Positions 46,738 through 54,554 of a stretch of 64,000 nucleotides of DNA are shown piece after piece; position 1 is the stretch's first letter, and each line of letters opens with the position of its first letter. The notes under the pieces were generated by a model. That model was not told the origin of the DNA, ran no database searches, and worked only from the letters and a program-made list of their open reading frames with translations. This DNA comes from Sphingobium sp. AP50. Its GTDB lineage: Bacteria; Pseudomonadota; Alphaproteobacteria; Sphingomonadales; Sphingomonadaceae. Location of the stretch: positions 62,001 through 126,000 of the forward strand of contig NZ_FNYZ01000007.1 of assembly GCF_900109095.1 (NCBI RefSeq), written 5' to 3'. Position numbers and translations under genes: made by a program.

Positions 46738-47514
46738 TCAAACGGAAATAGTGAGCCCGCCGTCCGACAGAAGCATCGCCCCGGTGACGTACGCGCTCTC
46801 CTCGCGGCTTGCGAGCAGGACATAAAGCGATGCATGATCCTCCGGGGTCGATACGCGCCCAAGCAGCATATGGCGTTGCATTTCGGCCATGCGGTCAGCA
46901 TCCGCATTCATCGCCCGCTCCCCCTGTCCCAGTGCAGCGGGGCCGGAGATGCCGGTGTCCGTCGCGCCGGGAGCAACCCCGTTCACACGAACCTCCGGCG
47001 CAAACTCCTTGGCGAGCTGCATGACAAGACCGCGCAAAGCGAACTTCGAGGCAGTGTAGAGCACCCCGCCCCCGCCAGCGAGAAAGCAGGCGTTCGATCC
47101 GGTCGCGATGATGCTGCCCCGGCTCATGCGCAAGGCCGCCAGGCTGGCGCGCGCGCCGTGGAGAGCCCCCTTGACGTTGACGCCGAAGATCTCCTCGAAC
47201 CCCCTGTCGATTTCCGCCGGTTCCTGCTTTTCCAGACGCTTGTGGAAGTCCCACAGGCCAGCGTTGGCGACATAGACGTCAAGCCCCCCCCAGCGCTCCA
47301 CCACCGCGGCGACTGCACGCTCCGCGGTGGTGAAGTGGGCAACGTCGCCAACGACGACGACCGCGCCCTCGCTTTCGAGCGCGGCAACATCAGAATCGCG
47401 GCGAACGACCGCAACGACATGCGCGCCCTCGGCCAGGTAGCGGCGCACGACGGCACGCCCGATACCGGAACCGGCGCCGGTCACGACCGCGCGATATCCT
47501 GCAAGGCGCGCCAT
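46738..47514 (-). CDS. cis-dihydrodiol dehydrogenase (SDR family)
   Basis: This 258-residue short-chain dehydrogenase resembles BphB/HcaB-type enzymes: [28 protein letters not shown] and the active-site Ser-Tyr-Lys pattern [19 protein letters not shown]. It re-aromatises the dihydrodiol from the dioxygenase. It overlaps the beta-subunit gene by one base. Confidence 0.9.
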   Translation of the reverse strand: MARLAGYRAVVTGAGSGIGRAVVRRYLAEGAHVVAVVRRDSDVAALESEGAVVVVGDVAHFTTAERAVAAVVERWGGLDVYVANAGLWDFHKRLEKQEPAEIDRGFEEIFGVNVKGALHGARASLAALRMSRGSIIATGSNACFLAGGGGVLYTASKFALRGLVMQLAKEFAPEVRVNGVAPGATDTGISGPAALGQGERAMNADADRMAEMQRHMLLGRVSTPEDHASLYVLLASREESAYVTGAMLLSDGGLTISV

Positions 47515-48134
47515 CAGAAGAAGACAGAGAGATTTTTGGTCAGCAACACCGACTGGGGCAACAAGATCATCCGCCGCACAATCTCGAAACCGCCATTGGG
47601 ACTGACGCGCAGCAAATCACGACGACGTCCGAACAAAGTGGCTTCGTCATGTTCCGACCGATTGCGGTACTGGACGAAGGCAGAATGAACTTCATACTCA
47701 CCCGAGACGTCCGTCTCGAACGCCTCGACATTCGTGATGAGATAAACATGGCGAGTTGGGGGATCTTCCGTCCACACCAGATTAGAATGGATTCGCCCGA
47801 TGCGTACCGCGATGTCCGCCTTCGATTCATCGAACAGTGCCATATTGCCGGGATCCAATTCCGGCCTTGCGTCACGACGGAAGCGATTCTGCCGCAGCGG
47901 CATCCAGTAAAACAGATCGTCCGCCAGAAGGGCGTACCAGTCATCATATCGCTCTTCGTCGAGGAGGCGCGCCTCGAGCTTGGCAAATCGCTCGATTTTT
48001 GCCAGCAGCGCATCGTCAACGGGAGCGCCCTCCCCCCGCATGGCAAGAAGTTGAGCCGCAGCGGCGCGCGCCTCGCCTTGAGTCAACGTCGGATAGGTCG
48101 AATAGTCAGGCTTGCGGTCGAGCACACTGGTCAT
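47514..48134 (-). CDS. Ring-hydroxylating dioxygenase beta subunit
   Basis: This 206-residue protein has the SnoaL-like fold of dioxygenase small subunits: EARLLDEERYDDWYALLADDLFYWMP and TRHVYLITNVEAF. It is structural. ATGA-type overlap with the alpha subunit gene. Confidence 0.93.
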   Translation of the reverse strand: MTSVLDRKPDYSTYPTLTQGEARAAAAQLLAMRGEGAPVDDALLAKIERFAKLEARLLDEERYDDWYALLADDLFYWMPLRQNRFRRDARPELDPGNMALFDESKADIAVRIGRIHSNLVWTEDPPTRHVYLITNVEAFETDVSGEYEVHSAFVQYRNRSEHDEATLFGRRRDLLRVSPNGGFEIVRRMILLPQSVLLTKNLSVFF

Positions 48135-49450
48135 TCCGCTGCCTCCGACTCCGCTACGGGAACCTCTACCGGAATATCGGCCCAGGTCTCGGCATCCATC
48201 ATTTGCGCCCAGCGCTTGTAGAACAGCCGCTGGTTGGCATCGGAAAGCTGGCCCGCGCTGACAGAACCGGGGAGACCTTCCTGCTCGACCTCACCGATTG
48301 GCGCCATGGCGTAGCACAGCCGCTGGTTTCGCGTCACCCAGCCTGCATTGGCCGTGGTGGAGTGCTCCCAATTCTCGCCGTCGTCCATCTCGAGCAGGCC
48401 GGAGGGCGAGAAGGTACGCATCGAGCCGCGCCGGAATCTGTCCTTGATCTCCTCGGGCATGTTCTTCGGGACGAGGGTCCAGGCATGGATTTCCGTCTGC
48501 GTCGGCCCCTTGGGCTGGAAGGTGCGGAAGGTGAAATAGCCGGGAAGGAACGAGAAGTTCGGGAAGATGGTTGCAGAAGCGACCGATCCCCACATGTTGG
48601 CGCGGAACCGCCCCAAGCGAGCGGTAATAGCATCCTGTCGCGAGCGCATGTACCGCAGCAGTTCGCGATCGCCCATCGTCGCGGCATTGCCGAGGAAGCT
48701 GTCGTTGAACTCCCAGCCATGGCCGTTGACGGACACTTGATAGCTGCCGGCATTGTCGACCTTGACGCCGCCATGGCGCCCCAATGTCGGCTCCGAGCCA
48801 CCAAGATGGGTCCACAGGGCGTGGTAGATATCCCCGACGAAATTGTCGGCCGGAAACTTCCAGTTGCACTTCATCACGGAGCGGGTCGCGCCGCCGGGAA
48901 GGAATTCGGTGCCCCCATCTTCCGCGTCCAGCACGGCATCGAGATACCAGCGGAAGTCGCCCAGCCACTCGTCGAGTGAAGGCGCTTCCTCGCAGAAGGT
49001 CGCGAAGACGAGACCCTTATAGCTTGCCACACGGGCGCGCTTCAGCCCCCAATCCTCCATCCGGAAGCCGGGGGTGGATTTGTAGAGGCCCATTTTGGGC
49101 ATCTTCTTGAGCGCACCATCGAGACCGAACGCCCAGCCATGATAGTTGCACGTAAACTGGCGACCTTCTCCGCTATCGGCAAAGCAGACGCGGTTGCCAC
49201 GGTGCGGGCAGGAATTGAGGAACACGTTGATCGTACCCGCGCCTGCCCTGGCGACGATCACCGAGTCCTCGCCCATATACGTGGTGATGAAGCTGCCGGG
49301 CAGCTCGACCTGACTTTCGTGCGCGACGAACAACCATGAGCGCGCAAAAACTCTCTCGAGTTCACGCTCATATATAGCAGGGTCCCAGAAAATACGGCGA
49401 TCGACGGTTCCGAACGTCCAGTCGACCAAATCGGCGGCTTTGTGCGTCAT
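48131..49450 (-). CDS. Rieske ring-hydroxylating dioxygenase alpha subunit
   Basis: This 439-residue catalytic subunit has Rieske ligands C81, H83, C101 and H104 (CPHRG, CNYHGW) and mononuclear-iron ligands H210 and H215 with the bridging D207 (NFVGDIYHALWTH). It dihydroxylates an aromatic ring to a cis-dihydrodiol. The group (benzoate/cumate/cinnamate-like or hydrocarbon) cannot be fixed by eye. GGAGAG precedes ATG 49450 and an operator-like palindrome lies ten bases further up. First gene of alpha-beta-SDR-ferredoxin-ligase-reductase. Confidence 0.92.
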   Translation of the reverse strand: MTHKAADLVDWTFGTVDRRIFWDPAIYERELERVFARSWLFVAHESQVELPGSFITTYMGEDSVIVARAGAGTINVFLNSCPHRGNRVCFADSGEGRQFTCNYHGWAFGLDGALKKMPKMGLYKSTPGFRMEDWGLKRARVASYKGLVFATFCEEAPSLDEWLGDFRWYLDAVLDAEDGGTEFLPGGATRSVMKCNWKFPADNFVGDIYHALWTHLGGSEPTLGRHGGVKVDNAGSYQVSVNGHGWEFNDSFLGNAATMGDRELLRYMRSRQDAITARLGRFRANMWGSVASATIFPNFSFLPGYFTFRTFQPKGPTQTEIHAWTLVPKNMPEEIKDRFRRGSMRTFSPSGLLEMDDGENWEHSTTANAGWVTRNQRLCYAMAPIGEVEQEGLPGSVSAGQLSDANQRLFYKRWAQMMDAETWADIPVEVPVAESEAAE

Positions 49451-49460
49451 GATAGGCTCT

Positions 49461-49478
49461 CCATACCTTACCGTATGG
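49461..49478. promoter_or_regulatory. Operator upstream of the Rieske dioxygenase operon
   Basis: CCATACCTTACCGTATGG, perfect 6-bp arms with a 6-bp centre, lies ten bases before the alpha-subunit start. It matches the 42.7 kb site over CCATAC and TACCGTAT. A bound repressor would block the promoter or early transcript. Confidence 0.7.
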
Positions 49479-49684
49479 ATTCGTATCTAATTTTGCAAGC
49501 GCGTTTTTCCAGGCCAACGAACCCCATCGAGCGAATCGTCGCACTCATTCGACCATGCGTATTCGAATGGTTTTCGTACCAATCGAAGGACCGTCGCGGA
49601 AAATTTTCGTCATTTTCTCACCAATTACTTTTATTTTCAGGATGTTAGACAAATCTGCAAAATTTGGTCCCCATATTGTAAATT

Positions 49685-49702
49685 ACATACCCTTGAGTAT
49701 GT
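49685..49702. promoter_or_regulatory. Related palindrome upstream of the first TonB receptor
   Basis: ACATACCCTTGAGTATGT has perfect 6-bp arms and a 6-bp centre, the same geometry as the 49461 site, and lies 44 bases before the receptor ATG. The arms differ at the outer base, so membership in the same regulon is possible but weaker. Confidence 0.5.
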
Positions 49703-49746
49703 TCAGGCAAACAAGCTCGAACAGGGCGATCCAAGGGGAGAGGAAT

Positions 49747-52053
49747 ATGAAGACGATCACGTATGCGCTATCGGCAACTTCGCTGATGGCCTTAGCAGCG
49801 CCTTGCGTTGCCCAGACGAATGAGAACGCTCCGGATGCGGCCAATCCCCCGTCACAAGCTGACTCTGTGCCGGAACCCGTTGCATCGCTCGGCGACATCA
49901 TCGTCACCGCGCAAAAGCGATCCGAAAACGTCAACAAGGTCGGTGTTTCGATTACAGCGGTCCAGGGCGACGCGCTCCAACAGCGCGGCGTGGTCGATAC
50001 CGCAGACCTCATCAAGATCACGCCCGGTTTCAATTTTGTTCAGAGCGCCTATGGCGTACCCGTGCTGACCCTGCGGGGTGTCGGATTCTATGACACGGCG
50101 ATCGGCGCAGCCTCGGCCGTCAGCGTTTATGTCGATGAAGTCCCGCTACCGCTTTCGATCATGGCGCTAGGCGCCACCCTCGATCTCAATCGCGTCGAGA
50201 TATTGAAAGGCCCTCAGGGCACGCTTTATGGGCAGAATGCAACGGGTGGCGCGATCAACTACATCTCGGCACGGCCTACAGATAGCTTTCACAGCGGGGC
50301 AGATCTCACCTATGGCAGATTCAACCGGGTCGAGTTGAAAGGGTTCGTCAGCGGTCCCATCACCGACACCTTGACCGCCCGTATCGCCGCGCGGTTTGAT
50401 CGAAATGACGACTGGCAGCGCAGCTACACACGCGATGCAACCAACGGCGAAGGCAACATCTTCTCCGGCCGCGCAATCGTTGACTGGAAGCCGAGTGACC
50501 GGCTCCGCTTCAGTTTCATGGTTCACGGATGGCGCGATCGTTCCGAAAGCCAGGCGCCTCAGCTTGCGGCAATTACGGGAGCCGCGTCTCCCGCCGTGTT
50601 GCGCACATACCCCCTGCCCCCGCGCGACAATCGCGCCGCCGATTTTGACCCTGACCTTTCATTCAAGCGTAACTCCTGGTTCGCCCAGGTTTCCGGTCGC
50701 GCCGACTATGATCTGTCAGACACTGTTACGATCACATCGATTACGGCCTATTCAAAGCTCAAGCGTTTAAGCGCTGTCGATGCAGACGGCACGGCGATCC
50801 AGGCCTATGCGCTGATTAACCCGGGCCGCTCGCGAGACTTCTCGCAGGAGTTGCGCCTATCAGGCGATTCCGGGCAACTCCATTATGTCGTTGGCCTAAA
50901 TTACGCTTGGGAAAGTGTCTTCGACCAGTCGGACCCCCTCGCACGGACCTCGAGCTTTCCCTTTCAAAGGGCGAGTGCGCATTCCGATCAACATATCAAT
51001 ACCTATGCCGCATTTGCGAGCCTCGACTACAAGCTGACCGATACACTGACGCTCCAGGGCGGCGTGAGATATACCGACCAGCATCGGCGTTTCATCGGCT
51101 GCACCTATGATTCGGGTGCCGGCGATTTTTCGGCGGTGGTATCCCGTATCGCTACAGCGCGCGCCGGACACCCCATCACGATAGCGCCCGGAGCATGCCT
51201 CACGCTCAATGCGAATTTTGAGCCTGCACAGGTCCGCAGCCAGCTGAACGAGGATAATATATCGTGGCGGGGCGGCGTGAACTGGCAAGTGAACCCAACC
51301 ACCCTGCTGTATGCGAACATCAGCAAGGGCTATAAAAACGGTGCCTTTCCGACGGCTGGAGCAACGTTTGCGCTCCAGCTCACACCCGCCACGCAGGAAT
51401 CGCTCACCGCCTATGAGGCCGGATTCAAGCTTGGCCTCTTTGACAGGAAGCTGCAACTCAATGGAGCGGTCTTCTACTATGATTACCGCGACAAGCAGTT
51501 TCGCGGAAGGATTGTAGATCCCGTGATCGGGCCGCAGAGCGCCCTGATCAATGTCCCCAAGTCACGTGTCGCCGGCGGCGAAATCCAGGCAACGCTGCGA
51601 CCAATTTCGGGGCTGACGATCAATACCGGCGTCACCTATGTCGGAACCAGGATTCTTGGTGATTTCGTCAATTTCGACGCTCTTGCACAGCAGGTCCGCC
51701 TGAGCGGCGAAGCCTTCCCTCTGACGCCCGACTGGCAGGTCACATCGGACATCGACTATCAGTTTTCGGTAAGCGACAGCATGAATGGGTTTGTCGGCGG
51801 CGGCGCAACCTACCAGGCTGCCACGAATGGAGGGCTCGGAGAATTGCCCCAGTTTGCGATCGATTCCTACACGCTGATCGACGTGCGGGCAGGCGTCGCG
51901 CTGAAAGACGACCGTTGGCGTCTGACCGCCTATGTAAAGAATCTCACCGACAAATTCTATGCCACTCTGGTCAGTCAGCCAGGGCCCGATGCGGCGATCC
52001 GGTTCACCGGTCAACCACGAACCTATGGATTGACCCTTTCCTATCGCTATTGA
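49747..52053 (+). CDS. TonB-dependent outer-membrane receptor 1
   Basis: This 768-residue receptor has a signal peptide (cleaved near PCVAQ), a TonB box-like DIIVTAQKRSENVNKVGVS, a plug domain (VEILKGPQGTLYGQNATGGAINY) and a 22-strand-type barrel ending in a C-terminal aromatic (TLSYRY). Such sphingomonad receptors import aromatic or other organic substrates. GGGGAGAGGA before ATG 49747 sets the start. It is divergent from the Rieske operon and likely serves it. Confidence 0.92.
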   Translation: MKTITYALSATSLMALAAPCVAQTNENAPDAANPPSQADSVPEPVASLGDIIVTAQKRSENVNKVGVSITAVQGDALQQRGVVDTADLIKITPGFNFVQSAYGVPVLTLRGVGFYDTAIGAASAVSVYVDEVPLPLSIMALGATLDLNRVEILKGPQGTLYGQNATGGAINYISARPTDSFHSGADLTYGRFNRVELKGFVSGPITDTLTARIAARFDRNDDWQRSYTRDATNGEGNIFSGRAIVDWKPSDRLRFSFMVHGWRDRSESQAPQLAAITGAASPAVLRTYPLPPRDNRAADFDPDLSFKRNSWFAQVSGRADYDLSDTVTITSITAYSKLKRLSAVDADGTAIQAYALINPGRSRDFSQELRLSGDSGQLHYVVGLNYAWESVFDQSDPLARTSSFPFQRASAHSDQHINTYAAFASLDYKLTDTLTLQGGVRYTDQHRRFIGCTYDSGAGDFSAVVSRIATARAGHPITIAPGACLTLNANFEPAQVRSQLNEDNISWRGGVNWQVNPTTLLYANISKGYKNGAFPTAGATFALQLTPATQESLTAYEAGFKLGLFDRKLQLNGAVFYYDYRDKQFRGRIVDPVIGPQSALINVPKSRVAGGEIQATLRPISGLTINTGVTYVGTRILGDFVNFDALAQQVRLSGEAFPLTPDWQVTSDIDYQFSVSDSMNGFVGGGATYQAATNGGLGELPQFAIDSYTLIDVRAGVALKDDRWRLTAYVKNLTDKFYATLVSQPGPDAAIRFTGQPRTYGLTLSYRY

Positions 52054-52221
52054 TCAACCATATCTGCCTGGAAACAGATGCCAATGCCGCGGCCGCCCGG
52101 GACCAAGTCCTAGCTGCGTTCGTCCAATGATGGCAGCGGCAAGGCGCGCGGCGAGGCAATGTAGCTCACCGGTCATGATGAGGATCACGGACCATCGAAA
52201 TGCAAGAGATCAAGGAGTGAT

Positions 52222-53112
52222 ATGGGTTATCTGACAGACATCGGCGCTCTTGGGATCCAAGCGATCGCGCCGCTCCTGACCAGGCCAGCGGGCGAGGTGC
52301 GCAAAGAGTTCAGCCTTCCCTGCAACGTCAGCGCGCATCGGGCGAGGACCGATGCCGGTCTCATATCGTTCAAGCTGTATCGCCCGGCCACTCCTCCAGG
52401 TCCATTGCCCGTATTCTTGAATATTCATGGCGGCGGCTATGTAATGGGCTGTCCCGATCAGGATGACCATATTTGTCGGTATCTTGCCAATCGGGCCTGC
52501 TGTGCCGTGGTCAACATCAACTATGATACCGCACCGCAGGCTCGCTATCCCACCGCGCCCGAACAGTGCTTTAGCCTGGCGCGCTGGCTCTCGCTCAATG
52601 GCGATCAGCTCGAGCTCGATGCGGCAAGGCTGGCAGTGGGTGGCCATAGCGCAGGTGGCGCGTTGGCGGCAGGCCTCGCTTTGCGAGCCGCGCAGGATGA
52701 AGCTTTTCAGATATTCGGATTGATCGTGGATTATGCGATCCTTGATCTTTCTGCCGATCCTCGGACGAAGCACAGGCGGTTGCCAAGACCGCTGATCACT
52801 CCGCTTCTTTCCCGGATTTTCACCGATAGCTACATACCTGACCGTTCACAGCGCCTCGCCCCCTTCGCTTCGCCGCTGCTCGCTACAGATATGACCCTGC
52901 TACCGCCAACGCTCGTCATCACGGCGGAATTCGATACATTGCGCGATGAGGGAGACGCATTTGCCGACCGGCTTCGGGATGCGGGAGTATTGTTCGAGCA
53001 TATGATCGCTCCGGGCGTCGATCATTTCTTCACGCACACCGGACCGGTAGCGCAAGCAAGGCTCGCTCTCGATACGATGGTTCGACTCCTCGATCATGCC
53101 TTCCGGGCCTGA
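52222..53112 (+). CDS. Alpha/beta-hydrolase esterase (HSL family)
   Basis: This 296-residue esterase has the oxyanion HGGG at 69-72, nucleophile S143 (GGHSAGG), Asp in TAEFDTLRDEG and His in GVDHFF. It would hydrolyse carboxyl esters, perhaps releasing the acid or alcohol fed to the nearby operons. AAGGAG lies before ATG 52222. It follows the TonB receptor by 168 bases. Confidence 0.88.
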   Translation: MGYLTDIGALGIQAIAPLLTRPAGEVRKEFSLPCNVSAHRARTDAGLISFKLYRPATPPGPLPVFLNIHGGGYVMGCPDQDDHICRYLANRACCAVVNINYDTAPQARYPTAPEQCFSLARWLSLNGDQLELDAARLAVGGHSAGGALAAGLALRAAQDEAFQIFGLIVDYAILDLSADPRTKHRRLPRPLITPLLSRIFTDSYIPDRSQRLAPFASPLLATDMTLLPPTLVITAEFDTLRDEGDAFADRLRDAGVLFEHMIAPGVDHFFTHTGPVAQARLALDTMVRLLDHAFRA

Positions 53113-53199
53113 AGCTCTTCTCCCCCTCTTCCTGCCGTTCAGTCGTACGCATCCGGTGAGGACCGCGGCTACTGACGGTTTGCTGGGGGATTTGGCATC

Positions 53200-53445
53200 T
53201 TACTTGCCGAGGAAGGCCTCGACGCCTTCTTGAGCGAGCACATCGCGGAATGCAGCATCGGCATCGCGGTCGGTAGGGAATAGATTGTCCCAGACCGTCG
53301 AGGTGCCGTGCTCGTTGACGACCTCGAGGGACCAGCCACGTTCGGTGGCGAGCCGCACGATGTTGATGGTCAGCCGTACGCCCGCCTGTTCGATGGACCG
53401 GCAGAGAGAGGATTCAATCAGTTCGGGTTGCGGGTCAAATTCCAT
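53200..53445 (-). CDS. Small protein downstream of IS66 remnant, unknown
   Basis: This 81-residue protein starts MEFDPQPELIESSLCRSIEQ and is mixed alpha/beta with no motif I recognise (VRLATERGWSLEVVNEHGTSTVWDNLF). It begins 18 bases after the IS66 transposase stop on the same strand, so it may be a passenger of that element. A perfect hairpin fills the gap. No ribosome site is obvious. Confidence 0.5.
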   Translation of the reverse strand: MEFDPQPELIESSLCRSIEQAGVRLTINIVRLATERGWSLEVVNEHGTSTVWDNLFPTDRDADAAFRDVLAQEGVEAFLGK

Positions 53446-53469
53446 GCCGTGATGCTATGAGATCACGGC
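53446..53469. terminator. Hairpin between IS66 transposase and small gene
   Basis: GCCGTGAT (53446-53453) and ATCACGGC (53462-53469) form a perfect 8-bp stem with an 8-base loop. It overlaps the transposase stop and ends at the next ATG. It could be a terminator or control translation of the small gene; no T-run follows. Confidence 0.4.
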
Positions 53470-54084
53470 TCCAGCTTCAACGCTGTTGGTTTCCAATTCC
53501 ATGGGAGCAGATCGCCAAGCCGATTAGCCGGATGACCGGCGATGCGGGCAAGGACGTCGGCGAGCCAAGCCTGGGGATCGAGGTCGTTGAGGCGACAGCT
53601 TTGAATGAGTGAAAACATGATGGCGGCGCGCTGACCGCCGCGATCGGAGCCGCAAAATAGCCATGCGTTCCGCCCGAGTGCCACACAGCGAAGCGCCCGT
53701 TCCGCTGCGTTGTTCGTGAGGCATACCCTGCCATCGACGAGGAAGCGGGTGAAGGAGTCCCAGCGCCGGAGCATATAGTTGATAGCCTTGGCGAGATCAT
53801 GGTTACGCGACAGCTTGGCGAGTTGGGCGTTCAACCAGTCGTGCAGTTCGGCGATCAGTGGCGCGCTCAACTCCTGACGGGCGGCAAGCCGCTCCGCTGG
53901 TGTCTTGCCGTTGATACCGCGCTCAACGTCGAACAGGGCGTCCAGCTTCTGCACCGCCTCCAGCGCAATCGGATAGATCGGGCCAGTCCGCTCGCCGCGG
54001 CTCTTCTTGCGCGCAGCGCCCTCGACGTCAGCAAGTTCGAAGAACTTCCTGCGCGCGTGAGCAAAGCATCCTGCCTCCAGGATG
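53463..54084 (-). pseudogene. IS66 transposase C-terminal part, cut by IS3
   Basis: About 205 residues of the IS66 TnpC catalytic half remain: EAGCFAHARRKFFELADVE, LTNNAAERALR, ALGRNAWLFCGSDRGGQRAA and DLLPWNWKP. The N-terminal half is missing: at 54085 the sequence changes exactly to the IS3 right end. The remaining frame is open but the protein cannot transpose. Confidence 0.88.
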
Positions 54085-54291
54085 TGGACTTGTAACGGTT
54101 TTGTGCCGGTCACCTATCTCATTAATCCACCTTGGCTTCGAACGCGAGTGGGCTGATGCCGCCCAGATATGAATGTCGGCGGCGGGTGTTGTAGAAGCCA
54201 TTTATGTACTGGAAGATTGCAGCTTTCGCCTGACGCCGGGTTGGCCAGCTTTGCCGCCAGATGAGTTCTGCCTTCAGGGATTTGAAGAATG
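54085..54291 (-). mobile_element. IS3 right-end remnant
   Basis: From TGGACTTGTAACGG at 54085 it encodes on the minus strand the last ~60 residues of an IS3 OrfB (SLKAELIWRQSW, YINGFYNTRRRHSYLGG, LAFEAKV). This is nearly the same as the complete element at 10.8-12.0 kb, but in opposite orientation and with base changes. Similarity ends near 54291. The left part of the element is gone. Confidence 0.88.
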
Positions 54292-54440
54292 TCACCGAAC
54301 ATAGCCACTGTGGGGGTGTGACTGCTAGCCAATTCGGCACCATCCCGGTGGACTTCCTTCAATATAAGAAAGGCTGACTCTGTTATCGCTTGCCAACGGG
54401 AATGAAGCTGGCTGGTAACACGCGCTCCGAAATCCACGAT

Positions 54441-54460
54441 ATCGATAGCTATTTAGCTGT
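54441..54460. promoter_or_regulatory. Palindrome upstream of the second TonB receptor
   Basis: CGATAGCTATTTAGCTGTCG is a 20-bp inverted repeat (AGCTA-TT-TAGCT core, one mismatched pair outside). It lies 95 bases before the receptor start. It is a candidate operator, perhaps for the TetR protein at 58.4 kb; no second full copy was found. Confidence 0.4.
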
Positions 54461-54554
54461 CGTATCGGTTGGTGCTGCGCAAACTAGCCGTGCATAATGT
54501 TCGCAAGAAAATTGGCTTCTAACGAGCCACGGCATTCTCAGGGGAGGACTAGAC

